Shown: piece after piece, positions 1 to 11,243 of the stretch
How positions within the stretch are numbered: the first letter of the stretch is position 1
Layout: every line of letters starts with the position of its first letter
Source of the DNA: Hygrophila difformis
Lineage: Eukaryota > Streptophyta > Magnoliopsida > Lamiales > Acanthaceae
NCBI GenBank assembly: GCA_030278955.1
Contig: JAOANR010000004.1
Location: 13,690,428-13,754,427, forward strand
Length of the DNA: 64,000 nt
Direction of reading: 5' to 3'
Translations under genes and position numbers: made by a program
Notes under the pieces: generated by a model
Databases searched by the model: none
What the model saw: only the letters and a program-made list of their open reading frames with translations
What the model was told of the DNA's origin: nothing

Positions 1-387
1 ACACTTGCTGCAAGGTTCTTGTCTCTTGATAAGTTTAATATTATCTCAAATTTATTGTTTTTATATTGCATTATTTGATCTTGATCGAGTTAATTATTAC
101 TACACTCCCCACTTCTGGATTTCTGGACAATCTAATTAATTCTCGTGTGATATATAAAGTATTGATTCCTTGTTTCTTTTTTTTTTTCCGGTGGGAAGAA
201 GTAGCTGCAAATTAGCTGTGAGAGCTAGAGAACACCACACCACTCTTCATCCTCCCTTTTATCACTACTGCGCTTTAATTACCTGTGATAGGTTGTTTCT
301 TTGTTGTTGTGCTTAGGATCGACACGTCCGTGGTACATAGCCAATACTATTGCGGGGAGCTTTGAAGGGTATGTCGCCCATCTTATT

Positions 388-695
388 TAATTCCTATATT
401 TAAGTAATTTCAATTTCCTTTGTTAGAGCCCATCTTATTGCTTGGAGCTTTAAGTAATATCAATTGGTTTTATGTTAGAGTCCCTTGGTCCATCTTATTT
501 CTGACATGGTATTATAGCCATGAGTACCCATTTGGGTCTTCGTTGTTTCTGAGATGAATATCATCTCGAGAAGGGGTGTTAAAGTCCCACATCGGTTATA
601 ATATTGGGTTATCCCCTGTTTATATGGACATGAGTCACTCTACCTGCTACTAATTGGTTTTAGGTTAATGCCCTAGGTTCATCTTGTTTCTGACA
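388..695 (+). mobile_element. TRIM-like miniature LTR element relic (copy A)
   Basis: A short element-like layout is seen. A decayed 5' LTR ends in CTGACA at 506. It is followed at once by TGGTATTATAGCCATG, a damaged form of the initiator-Met primer site TGGTATCAGAGCC. A purine tract CTCGAGAAGGGG ends at 576. A 119-bp 3' LTR runs from TGTTAAAGTCCCACATCGG (577) to TCTGACA (695). There is no coding capacity. The start of the 5' LTR is not recognisable, so the left limit is inferred from LTR length. Confidence 0.5.
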
Positions 696-771
696 TCCTT
701 TATAGTTTCTTTGAGCATTTTTCTTACTATTGCACAGCTGTTGATAACTTTCTCATCCTTTCGGTTATCCT

Positions 772-775
<4 letters not shown>

Positions 776-811
<36 letters not shown>

Positions 812-819
812 TTTTTTTT
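776..819 (+). repeat. (CT)n microsatellite plus T tract, copy A
   Basis: A run of CT dinucleotides is followed by about 17 T. The matching site in copy B is longer in CT and shorter in T, as expected of microsatellite slippage after duplication. Confidence 0.9.
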
Positions 820-1560
820 CTCGATCCGGACAGGGTTCCATTTCAGATTCTGTTGTTTAAGATATGAAATATTATTGAAAAAGTTCCATTTGCATTAATT
901 TCCAGCTGGTGTTAAGGTCATCAAGATCAATCTTCTTCCACCGCTTGGTGTGACCGGTCACAGGTTTGAACTGGCTGCTGCTGCTGTGATGATGAGATAC
1001 CATAACCAGTAGAAGGGATACCAGAGCTCCAGTAACTGTTCTTTTCATGCCACAAGAGCCATTCCCTTGGGATCGAAGGGATTTATACAGGTACCATAGC
1101 AATTTTTGGGTTTTGAATTGCTAGTTTTTTTTTAAAAAAAAATTTCCTTGGGCTCCATGGTTTGAAGGAATTTATCATTGATTTAAGGTGAATCTTTCTT
1201 CCCCTTGCAATTGCATGACATAAAAATTGTATCTTTGTGCCATGTATATTTTATTAGCGTGTTTTTGTGGGATCGTAGATCTTTTTGGGGCATAAAATTT
1301 GATGTTGTTTTCTTTTAGCATCAAGGGCTTAAAATTGGGAAAACTCGTAAGGCGAGCTTTGGGTATTCTATCCACATTTAGATCATATTATACTCAAGTG
1401 TATATGTAATTCTGTGTGCGTTCTTTTTCCTTAATTACTTCATTACTTGATACTTGAATGAATGATGATTTCGATTTAATATTCTGTTTGTATTGAAATC
1501 GGTTTTCTCCTCATTTATTTTTGTCTGATTTTTTTATTTATTTATGTATATTGTTTCTAG

Positions 1561-1665
1561 GTCGTGGGAATATTCATGATGATAGTTCCTCTGTTAGGTC
1601 AGCTAGCGGATGATGACTATGGGCGTAAACCGTTGTCTTATGGAATTTGCTATATTATGAAATTT
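1561..1665 (+). pseudogene. MFS transporter exon fragment (copy A)
   Basis: After a TTTCTAG acceptor the frame reads VVGIFMMIVPLLGQLADDDY and then GRKPL. This contains major facilitator superfamily motif A (G-x-x-x-D-x-x-x-G-R-K, here with one extra residue). It resembles the second exon of the plant HIAT1/tetracycline-transporter-like family. Only this exon is recognisable. The frame then loses similarity at about 1640 and no neighbouring exon of the family is seen, so it is a relic. Family assignment rests on one motif and its surroundings. Confidence 0.5.
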
Positions 1666-2621
1666 GTGTGGACATTAATGTTACTTTGTTGTGCCAAGTG
1701 ATTGATTACGAAGGGATTACGTCTCTATTTATTCATTTTTTAATCTTGGAATTGTTGATCAATGTTAGGTGCTCAAAAGCAGGTGGAATTGAAGTGACAT
1801 CACGAGAAACACTCTTTGATCTTAGTGAGAAGAAAGGGCAGAGCCCATAGTATGATATTTTATGGTCCTCAGGCTCCAGTTATAAGGGACGTTGGGAGCA
1901 AGTGAATCCGTTAGCAGATTCGGAGAGAGAATTGTCTCCCAATCTGCTATCCGAATTTGCTATCTGCTAGCGGATCTGCTGACACCCAAACATTCAGATA
2001 ATCTCATTCCTGTGATAGAAGAGGAGCTAAGGGTGTAACCAAGATACCCAACTATAAATTGCCCGATCCTTGTGAATTATTTGAGTCTTCAATTGTCTTT
2101 TTTGTGGTGTAACCAGATCTCACAATTAAATTTATCTTACTTTTGCTTTTATTTCAATTTTGATTATCTTATAACAGTTTTACATAATATTTTTTTCTCA
2201 CTGGGCGCGCTCCACATAATAGGTGTGACTTTATTTCAATTTTGATTATCTTATAACAGTTTTACATAATGTTTTTTTCTCTCATTGGGCGCGCTCCACA
2301 TAATGGGTGTGACTTATGTTTAAGAAGGTTTGATGGGAAGGAAAAAAGAGTGAACTTATAATGGGTGTGACTTATATTTGAACTCCATGTGAACTAGCCA
2401 CACCCTTTCCTTGTAACAAATAGCTATGGATCAATTGCAAATGCTGCGAGGGAATCTGGAATCTGTCTGCATATACATACACATACAGATAAGTAAAGTA
2501 TTTGGACTATAATAACTCCTCTTAATTGCATGTTCACATATGGGAATATGTTCACATATATACATACATAGAGTACATTACCATACACATCAGAGTTCAA
2601 ATACCAAAAGAAGGTAGAGGA

Positions 2622-3137
2622 TTAGAGCTGTAAACTAGCCGAACCGAACCGAGCTTCAAGTGTTTGAGCTCTGTTCGTTAAGCTTAACGAACGAACACGA
2701 ACCGAGCCAAAAATCTTAACGAACAAATTTTCATGTTTGAGCTCTGTTCGTTTAACCTTACGAACGAGCTAATAACGAACGAACACGAGCCTAGTCGAGC
2801 TCAGTTAACGAGCCATTTATTTTATTAATAAATTTATTTATTTTAGAATTAAATTAGGTGTGAAAATGTAATGTATATTGTAATATAATTTATGAGAGAA
2901 ATGTAAAATTAATAAAAATGAAAAATATAAAGAACAACTAGATAAAATGTTTATTTTTTATAATATATATTCCACTAAAGAATAATTCCGAACTGTTCGC
3001 GAACTTAATGAACGAACACACAAACCAAATTATGTGTTTGAGCTCGGTTCGTTTAACTTACCGAACGAGCTGTTAACGAACGAACATGTGTCGAACCGAG
3101 CTCAGCTCACGAACTGTTTGTTCTATTTACAGCTCTA
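2622..3137 (+). mobile_element. hAT-like non-autonomous MITE
   Basis: A 516-bp AT-rich insertion is present only in copy A. Its ends are inverted repeats: TAGAGCTGTAAA at the left and TTTACAGCTCTA at the right, with subterminal GAACCGAGC-type repeats on both sides. Host sequence TAGAGGA is present on both sides (2615-2621 and 3138-3144), but only once at the empty site in copy B (about 23576-23582) and in the inverted third copy. A 7-8 bp target duplication with these ends fits hAT-family elements. There is no transposase frame. Confidence 0.8.
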
Positions 3138-3550
3138 TAGAGGACCTTGTAAGAAGTAAGAACACCAACAAAGACATTATAAGTACAATCATAGCTAGGC
3201 ATGGAGTCTCACAGTCGTCGTAGACTCAGTCGGGATTTTTCCTATGTAAATAATTGGACTTTCACTGTAAATGTCCAAAAACATCCATCATCAATCATGC
3301 ATCCTCCATCTTATAATTTATATTATATATATATATATCTATATATATTTATTCTCTACTCCAAGTCCTGTGGTATTTATTTTCATATCCGTAGCTACCT
3401 CATTCTAATCTTAACTTTTCATATAATAAATCCAATAATGCCTTTTTTGAAAGCTTAATAAGTTTTTTTTTTTTGGCTTTTCTCCCTCTAAAATATTCAC
3501 ATTTTTTTTGTTTACAAATTTGCTCCCTATGTTGACAAAAGAAGGAACAC

Positions 3551-3840
3551 ATGGACAACCTTACCGTTGTCAGATCGAACATAGCTGAGCTCCGACAGCG
3601 TGATGCTCATCTCTTGGCCGCTCTGAAAGACTGTAACAATTAATTGTCTTCTCTTAAGAGAATTATCAAGCAGCTCAAAAGGTCGGCCGAAGGCCCAAGA
3701 GATAGACTTGCCAGTCTCCAAAATGGCGTAGACTACATCAATATGAGGATCAGCTTCAACGGCCGCACTTTGGATTCGTTTCGAAAGAAGTGGGTTGAGG
3801 TCCAATCCATAGTCCAGAATATCGGGTCCTTCGACAGATA
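3551..3840 (+). pseudogene. Broken coiled-coil reading frame, unknown family (copy A)
   Basis: From ATG at 3551 the frame reads MDNLTVVRSNIAELRQRDAH and continues as a charged, heptad-like stretch to a stop at 3838. An in-frame TAA at 3641-3643 splits it. The stop is also in copy B, so the frame was broken before the duplication. I do not recognise the family. The look is that of a coiled-coil segment from a plant mobile-element-associated protein. It could also be a chance frame. Confidence 0.3.
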
Positions 3841-4734
3841 GTCGGTCGCTATTCATAGAATCCCATCCTCATTGACCCGGTTCAACTAGAACGTGGAACC
3901 TGTGTTGGCTGATGGGAAAGATCAAGCCTTTTCAAAGCTTCTGGCATCAGCTAAGAATATGTCGAACGTGTTTGTCTTGAAGATAGTAAAGATTAGCACC
4001 TCTGGTTGTCTCGGGGGTCAATTGCTTTGTAGTCAATTGTTTCGTACTTCTCTATCTTGCCTTCTTTGCCTTAGGCACGTTTTGTTTGCGCTAACGACCT
4101 TTGTATGGACTTCGCGTTTGTGATCGGCCAAATTTTTATTTTCTCTTTCATTTTTGAACGAAATTGTAATACCCGAGAATTTTCCAACATAAAATAAAAC
4201 AATAATTAAATAAATAAATAATAAATAAAATAAATACTATAGATAAATAAACAAATCCAGCAAATAAAAGAAATAAATAAAGATAAGGAAATGAGAAATG
4301 AGATTTAACTTAAAAAGGAATTAAAGGAATTTAATTCAATAAAAGGATGGATAAATGGTACACCAAAACCCGACACTAATGAACACGAGTATTCGAGTCC
4401 AAAACATCCAATTAGACTGAGAATAAAATTAGAGAGAAAGTATGAACCCGAGTATACCCCGGAAATCGGAATTCGGGAGCATAGAGGGATAGAAACCCGA
4501 AAGAGAGGCGGAAAAGCACGACGGATCGCACGACCCGCCCGGACCGAAGTCCAGGCGAAGTCGGCGCGGTGGCCGCGCGGTGAAGGGGCTTTAGCGCGCC
4601 ACGACCGCGCCACTTCACAGATTCGTTTGTTGCGTGAATCTCTCGCCCGAACGCGGATTTTTCGACTTTCGGTTGAACATCTCTCGACTCAAGACCTTTA
4701 GGTCGGTTGTGGACGCCCTAGGGATTGAGAATTC

Positions 4735-4743
4735 TATAAATAA
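4735..4743 (+). promoter_or_regulatory. LTR TATA box, unit 1
   Basis: TATAAATAA lies about 570 bp inside the LTR, at the same place as in the other two LTR units. It is the likely start of the U3-R boundary region. The divergence of unit 1 begins just downstream, near 4765. Confidence 0.6.
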
Positions 4744-5962
4744 GCCTCTTGGGAGCCCCGAACATCTTTACAAAACCCTACGAAATCTCTCTACACACAA
4801 AACCCTAATTCCGGAGTCGTCGGAGGCACAAAACCGAATCAAGGGACTGACTTGGACGAAAATTAGGAGTCTTCGATCATCGGGGTAAGATTCGAACCAT
4901 TCTTGTCCATTCTTTTCCATTCAAGATTCGAAAACAAATCCTAATTAAATCTCTTTCCTATTCTAAACCCCGATCCGGACGCGTTGAGGAAAAACGAAGG
5001 ATCTCGGAGGGAGAACGAAGAACGTGGAAGCCACGCCTCCGAATCATCGAGCCGAGACATCCGTAAATCAGTAAGTTAACGCTTACACGGTTTTGGGAGT
5101 AGTAAAAATATTCAAATCTGGAAACTTGAGCAAATCTTTCGTAAATCTGTCCATATGTGATTTTTAACGGCGCAACAGTTTTGTCTAATTTTTCCGAACC
5201 TTAAAACGACTTCAAACGGAAAAACATAAAACACGAAAAACGTTCCTAAGACATAGATCTATGTACTGTAAAATTTTCATAATTTTTCATCGTGTTTTGA
5301 TATCCGAAAACGACCACAAACAGACCTGCCTTGAGTTTAGATCTTGAAACGGTGACAGAACTTTAGTTCGAACTTGTTGGTGATTTCTACCTTGGATCTA
5401 GACCGATCTAGGCTTAGCGTTGAACATAAGAGTTGTAGATCTATGCGTTAAGAACACCTCCGTAAATTTTCAGAATTTTTCGTAATAATTTGATATATGA
5501 AATCCACCCGAAACCGGACTGCTAGGATGTGGATCTCGAAATCTTGACAGATTCTTGGCCCGAACTTGTTGGCGTTTTTGAAAATAGAAATAGGATGAAT
5601 TAGATCTTTTGCTGAACATGAAACTTGTAGATATATGTCTTAAGATGATCTCTGTCAAATTTCGTTAATTTTGGAGTTGAATTGCTATGGTAGAATTCGA
5701 AATCTCTAAACTGTGACCTAGGAAATTCGGACAGATTTATACTTCTGTGAAAATTAGTGTTTTTGACCTATTTAGGTATCTCGGATTGAAAAAGTTAAAA
5801 CACGAAAGTTGTAGATCTTGACGTTTTGGAGTCAGACGCGAAATTTCGGAATTTTTGAAATTAAATCTGATTTTAGACGCATTTTAGATTAAACTGTGGT
5901 TGACCGAGTCAAATCTTGAACTCTTGATGAAACTTGTGAAATTTGCGAAACTTGTTTGACCT

Positions 5963-6378
5963 GCGGGTTCGATTCCCCAGGATGTCTGTGTCAAACCTTG
6001 CGGGTTCGATTCCCCAGGGTGTGTTTGAGTTCTTGCGGGTTCGATTCCCCAAGGGCGATTGTATGTTCTCCTGCGGGTTCGATTCTCCAGGATGTCTGTG
6101 TCAAACCTTGCGGGTTCGATTCCCCAGGGTGTGTTTGAGTTCTTGCGGGTTCGATTCCCCAAGGGCGATTGTATGTTCTCCTGCGGGTTCGATTCCCCAG
6201 GATGTCCGTGTCAAACCTTGCGGGTTCGATTCCCCAGGGTGTGTCTTTCTGCGGGTTCGATTCCCCAGAATATGTGTTGATTCCTACGGGTTCGATTCCC
6301 TAGGATGTATGTGAGTTCTTGCGGGTTCGATTCCCCAAGGGCGATTGTTTGTTTTCTTGCGGGTTCGATTCCCCAAGA
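5963..6378 (+). repeat. Array of twelve tRNA B-box/T-arm-like motifs in LTR unit 1
   Basis: The core GCGGGTTCGATTCCCC recurs about every 30-39 bp, near 5964, 6000, 6034, 6073, 6109, 6144, 6182, 6219, 6250, 6286, 6320 and 6358. Triplets form a higher-order repeat of about 110 bp. Each core contains GGTTCGATTCC, the consensus of the RNA polymerase III internal B box, with one core ending in TCT. No A box or cloverleaf accompanies them, so these are not tRNA genes. The other two LTR units carry a different array at this place. Confidence 0.9.
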
Positions 6379-7378
6379 ATAAATTATACTAGATTATATC
6401 GAATAAAAGAGGGATAGTGAAATCCTGAAATACTTAAATAGTTTCCTTATTTAAATTATGCCTTTAAATTATGTCTTGCGATTATTTTATCATGTTGTTG
6501 AATTATGATCTTATGGAAACCCTTGTCTTTTAAAATACGCAATTAAATTATTATTAGTTGGATAAATTAAATCATGGATGTTATGCACATGTTTTTTTAT
6601 TTAATTAAAGGCTTTGAAACCTCACAATCATGTTTGTGGTAACTTACTCAGCACGTAGTGCTGACCAAACCATTTTTATTTCCCTGGTTATTTCAGAGCT
6701 GAAGAATATGCATCATCATATGCATTCATGGGAAGTTTGGGGAAACAATTTATTTTTAAATGTTACGTTAGACTAGAAATTGCATGAACGGGCCTGTTTA
6801 ACCCGTATTCTGGCCGTGTTGGCTATATTTAAATTCCGCTGCATTGTTCTTATGTAAATAAATAATAAATAAAATAAATACTATAGATAAATAAACAAAT
6901 CCAGCAAATAAAAGAAATAAATAAAGATAAGGAAATGAGAAATGAGATTTAACTTAAAAAGGAATTAAAGGAATTTAATTCAATAAAATGATGGATAAAC
7001 GGTACACCAAAACCCGACACTAATGAACTCGAGTATTCGAGTCCAAAACATCCAATTAGACTGAGAATAAAATTAGAGAGAAAGTATGAACCCGAGTATA
7101 CTCCGGAAATCGGAATTCGGGAGCATAGAGGGATAGAAACCCGAAAGAGAGGCGGAAAAGCACGACGGATCGCACGACCCGCCCGGACCGAAGTCCAGGC
7201 GAAGTCGGCGCGGTGGCCGCGCGGTGAAGGGGCTTTAGCGCGCCACGACCGCGCCACTTCACAGATTCGTTTGTTGCGTGAATCTCTCGCCCGAACGCGG
7301 ATTTTTCGACTTTCGGTTGAACATCTCTCGACTCAAGACCTTTAGGTCGGTTGTGGACGCCCTAGGGATTGAGAATTC

Positions 7379-7387
7379 TATAAATAA
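7379..7387 (+). promoter_or_regulatory. LTR TATA box, unit 2
   Basis: TATAAATAA at the position conserved with unit 1 and the 3' LTR. Being the unit next to the gag leader, this is the likeliest promoter for element RNA. Confidence 0.6.
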
Positions 7388-8513
7388 GCCCCTTGGGAGC
7401 CCCAAACAAGTTTACAAAACCCTACAACCTTCTATACGTTCGAAACCCTAAATTCGGAGTCGACGGAAAGCACCAAACGGAGGCAGCAGCTTTGGACGAA
7501 AATCCAAGGTCTCCAAACGTTGTGGTAAGCTCTAGTCCGATAAATCTTTTCACGTTTCAATCCGAAAACGGATTCTAACTTCGATTCTTTTCTTTCTACA
7601 CCCCGTATCGAATCTAGATCGTAGAACCCGACGAACGGAGAGGAGAAACGGTGATCTGGAAGCCACGCCTCCGAACTAGACATCCCCGACGTTCATAGAC
7701 ACTGTAAGTTAACTCTTACATGGTTTTGGGATGAATTAAAACATTCAAAACTAAAAGATTAACATGAAACCGAAATTCTGTCAACTATTACTTTCTACCG
7801 GCGCAACAGATTTGTTGAATTTTTCCGACCCTTAAAACGAGCTCAAACGGAAAAACTTAAAACACGAAAAACGTTCCTAAGACTTAGACCTAGCTACTGT
7901 AAAAATTTGGGAATTTTTGGAGTTGATTTGATATGCGAAAACCCGTTGAAACCGAACTGTTTGAATCTAGATCTCGAAATCTTGGACAGAACTTAGGAAT
8001 GATCTTGATCACGTTTTTGACATAGGATCTAGGCTGTTTTAGATCTTTGGCCAAACATGAAAGTTGTAGACAAATGTCTTAAGATGATATCTGTCAAATT
8101 TCATTAAATTTGGAGTTGAATTGCTATGGTAGAATTCGAAATCTTTAAACTGTGGTGCATTGAACTCGGACAGATTTGTTCTTATGCGAAAATTGGCGAT
8201 TTTGACCTACTTAGGTATCTCGGATTGAAAAAGTTAAAACACGAAAGTTGTAGATCTTGATGTTTCCGAGACAGATATGAAATTTTGGAATTTTTGGAAT
8301 TAAATCTGATTTTAGACGAATTTTAGAGTAAACTGTGATTTACCGAAACGAAATTTTGAAATCTTGTTGAAACATGGAATTAACTTTTAGGGTTGAGATG
8401 AGTTGAGATATAACCGAGTCAAATCTTGATATCTTGTGAAAACGGTGAAATTAGCCTTTAAGGTTTAAAGGATTGGGAATTCCTTTGAAATAAAATACAC
8501 ATGAAATATCTTG

Positions 8514-8737
8514 CTTGCCGAAGGGCAATTGAAAAATCTTGCTTGCCGAAAGGCAATTGAAATATCCTGCTTGCCGAAAGGCAATTGAAAAATCTTGCTT
8601 GCCGAAAGGCAATTGAAATATCCTGCTTGCCGAAAGGCAATTGAAATATCTTGCTTGCCGAAAGGCAATTGAAATATACTGCTTGCCGGGAGGCAATTGA
8701 AATATAAAGCTTGCCGAGTGGCAATTGAAACATAAAC
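8514..8737 (+). repeat. Eight-copy 28-bp hairpin array in LTR unit 2
   Basis: Repeats start at 8514, 8542, 8570, 8598, 8626, 8654, 8682 and 8710 with an exact 28-bp period. The core TTGCCGAAAGGCAA is self-complementary: a TTGCC/GGCAA stem closes a GAAA loop. One copy has GGGA in the loop, also of GNRA form. The edge copies have GAAG and GAGT. The repeat reads open in several frames, which produces spurious ORFs. Confidence 0.9.
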
Positions 8738-9379
8738 TTGAAACTTGAAACATGAGACATGAAATATGAAACTAGGAGACTCGAAAATTGTTCCTTTTGG
8801 ATTATGCTTCTAAATTATGTCCTATAATTACATCGCTTTGCAAATTATATTTATGATCTTATGGAGTCTCTGTTGCTTTAATTATTGTTAGATAAATAAG
8901 TTAAATTATGTGGTATTGTGCACATGTTTTCTTTAAATATTAAATAATGGCTTTGAAACCCCATAGTTATGTATGTGTTAACTTACTCAGCACGTAGTGC
9001 TGACCCAAACCATATTTTCTTTTTCTTTTTCTTCCAGAGTTGAGAATTATGCATCGTCATATGCATACACGGGAAGCTTGGGATGATATATTAGTTTGAA
9101 TTTTTGTATTAGACTAGATCTTGCATGAACGGGCCTGTTTAACCCGTGATTAGGCCATGTTGGCCCTATATCTGCGATACATATATGTAAATATTATTTT
9201 CCGCTGCAACTTTGATGTATTATTTTTAAATCATATATAAATGGGCTGTTTGAATGTTTTAAATTCTGAAAAACCATAGCCTTGCATCTCTTTAGCAAGC
9301 TCAGAGAAACCGTGTCTTGCTAGGGAGATGTGGCGGTGACATCCCGACCTGGGTGACCAAAAACCGGGGTGTTACAAGG

Positions 9380-9391
9380 TGGTATCAGAGA
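9380..9391 (+). other. Primer binding site, initiator-Met tRNA
   Basis: TGGTATCAGAGA follows the LTR end (9376) after three bases. It matches the usual plant retroelement primer site TGGTATCAGAGC except at the last base. Confidence 0.8.
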
Positions 9392-9607
9392 CCGGATATT
9401 TTTAAGCTAGTATTTTTAAACTATTATTTTTAAACCATTATTAATTTTTAAACTACTATTAATATTTTGACTATTATTTTAAATTTTAAAGTATTATTTC
9501 CATGGAGAGATTTTTATTTTAAAACCCATGGAAAAATATATATATGTGGTGCATTAAATTATTATTGGGGGGAAATATCATTTGCATTTGCATGTTGCAT
9601 CTCTGTT

Positions 9608-9757
9608 ATGAACTTAGAATCTTGGAAACTTGAACTTAGAATCTTGGAAACTTGAACTTAGAATCTTGGCAAAACTTGAACTTAGAATCTTTGCGAAATG
9701 AACTTAGAATCTTGGCGAATTGAACCTAGAATCTTGGCGAAATTAACTTAGATATCT
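9608..9757 (+). repeat. Short tandem repeat in the gag leader
   Basis: About seven imperfect copies of GAACTTAGAATCTTGG with short variable linkers lie in the untranslated leader between primer site and gag. The rest of the leader (9392-10091) is AT-rich and shows no gene. Confidence 0.8.
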
Positions 9758-10091
9758 TGTTACACCTATATAATCTTGAGACATGACATCGAATTAGAAG
9801 CAATAACTAGATACTGATCCTGCCTTAGTTCTAGATCGCGTTCATCTAAGCGCACGCCTAAGCATAACAAATCTCGGCTCTAGCCATTCCTATCATGGTA
9901 CGAACTAGAAAACTTTCTCATGTGGAACAATAAGAAAATCAAGTTTTATTAAAACACTTTTTATTCCAAAAATCTTGTTTGGAGTTCCAAACCACAAATC
10001 CGAAAATTTGAAATTAGAAATTTACGAAACGTCTTGTTCGAGCGATCTATCTAAACCAAGATAAGCTAATCTATACACGTTATAACAGAAA

Positions 10092-11243
10092 ATGGCGCCT
10101 AGGAGGAAACCAAGGAAGGTGAGTCCAAACGGCACTGACGCTAACCTTTCCAACACGCCCAACAACAGTGAAAGTCCTCAGAACCTAGGAGAGCAAGTGC
10201 CTCAAGCGCCCAATAATATGGAAGCACGTTTAAAAACGATAGAGGGATTCCTAGTAGCATTAGGAAATGCGGAGGTGCATAGGACACCTGCAGCAGTACC
10301 TCCGCCCGTAGCTCAAACCAACTATCTAGCGTTGGTGAATCCCTATCAACCACCACGTTATGATGGGCAGGAGGATCCCGCCAAACTAGAGGGGTGGATC
10401 CGTACATTTGATAAGCTCTTGGATGCTATCAAATGTCCTGATGAGGCAAGGACACGAGTAGCAACCTACTACTTAGGAGGCGAAGCCGATGAGTGGTGGC
10501 AAGACCTCCAGAGGAATTTAGAGGAAGCTGAAGAAGCTTATTCGTGGACTAAACTTAAGGAGGATCTAAGGGACCGATTCTACCCCATGAGCACCAAGGC
10601 GGCAATGTACGAAGAGTTTTTATCACTGAAGCAAGAGGGACGGACGGTGCAGGAGTATTACACCCGGTTTAAGGAGTTGGTACGATTTGCTACGAGGATA
10701 GTACCAACCGACTCTGACAAGGCTCAGAAATTCGAGATGGGTCTGAACCTTAGTATCCGGGAGATACTTGCAGTAGGACAATTCACGAACCTGCAGACGG
10801 TTTATGATCGTGCGGTAGCAGTTGCACGAGTTCAAGGACTGAAACGGAAACCGGTAGATGAGGTTAACCAAGGACCACAAGGAGAATACAAGGTGGATAA
10901 GGACCATTTCGATGGAAACTCGAAAGGACAACATGAAAATGACAATGGGGAGAAAAAGGGAATAGTCTTTAACCATTGTGACTATGCGTCACCATGTCCA
11001 AAGTGTGGTAAACCGCATCATGCGAGAGGATGCCCTCAGCCTGGAGCATGCCTTCGATGTGGTCGACATGGTCATCAGCTGCGTGATTGCCGGACACGGA
11101 AAGAGAATATCGACAAGAGAGAGGATGTGACTACTCGACTTAAGCAACCACGAAACTCAGACGGTCAAGGTGGCAACAACCAAGGGCACCAATACCCTCA
11201 GAATAAAGGCCAGAACCCGAAATCTTTTGAGAGTACTGAATAG
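10092..11243 (+). CDS. Gypsy-type Gag (capsid-nucleocapsid) of the gag-only element
   Basis: An intact frame of 383 residues. The N-terminus is basic and low-complexity. Residues about 85-240 form a retrotransposon gag capsid domain (RYDGQEDPAKLEGWI at its start, then DEWWQDL, FLSLKQEGRTVQEYYTRFKE). The C-terminus has two cysteine-histidine knuckles: C-x2-C-x3-H-x4-C near residue 302 and the canonical C-x2-C-x4-H-x4-C (CLRCGRHGHQLRDC) near 320. It would package element RNA into cytoplasmic particles. The start is the ATG in AAAATGGCG, the first after the leader. No pol frame follows, so this is the only protein of the element. The intact frame suggests it was still useful for mobility when the element inserted. 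Confidence 0.92.
   Translation: MAPRRKPRKVSPNGTDANLSNTPNNSESPQNLGEQVPQAPNNMEARLKTIEGFLVALGNAEVHRTPAAVPPPVAQTNYLALVNPYQPPRYDGQEDPAKLEGWIRTFDKLLDAIKCPDEARTRVATYYLGGEADEWWQDLQRNLEEAEEAYSWTKLKEDLRDRFYPMSTKAAMYEEFLSLKQEGRTVQEYYTRFKELVRFATRIVPTDSDKAQKFEMGLNLSIREILAVGQFTNLQTVYDRAVAVARVQGLKRKPVDEVNQGPQGEYKVDKDHFDGNSKGQHENDNGEKKGIVFNHCDYASPCPKCGKPHHARGCPQPGACLRCGRHGHQLRDCRTRKENIDKREDVTTRLKQPRNSDGQGGNNQGHQYPQNKGQNPKSFESTE

Larger units (their letters stand above)
4165..9376 (+). repeat. Composite 5' LTR of the gag-only element
   Basis: This 5212-bp terminal repeat is made of two LTR-like units. Unit 1 (4165 to about 6861) is almost identical to the 3' LTR for its first 600 bp, then diverges strongly but keeps the same order of landmarks. 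Unit 2 (about 6862-9376) is almost identical to the 3' LTR but lacks the first 35-50 bp. The junction is in a run of AAATAAATAATAAAT repeats. The 3' end is regular and abuts the primer site. Confidence 0.85.

Noticed and set aside
872..1102. Minus-strand 76-codon frame with a signal-peptide-like start (MKRTVTGALVSLLLVMV), also open in copy B (21836-22066)
   Set aside because: The two copies differ by six amino-acid-changing codons and only one silent one, which fits neutral drift. No known peptide family is recognised.
4305..4618. Minus-strand frames repeated at 6949-7262 and 11662-11975
   Set aside because: They are present because the LTR is present three times, lie in U3 antisense to the element, and show no protein features.
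5943..6314. Overlapping plus-strand frames reading RVRFPR and CGFDSP repeats, plus a minus-strand counterpart
   Set aside because: By-products of the B-box array. The same repeat is open in several frames on both strands.
5963..6378. Tandem tRNA genes
   Set aside because: Only the T-arm/B-box part is present. There is no acceptor, D or anticodon arm and no A box between the motifs.
8451..8760. CRISPR-like array (28-bp repeat, eight copies), and proteins rich in QLPFGKQ and FRQA
   Set aside because: The period is filled entirely by the repeat, so there are no unique spacers, and this is plant DNA. The peptides are translations of the array in three frames.
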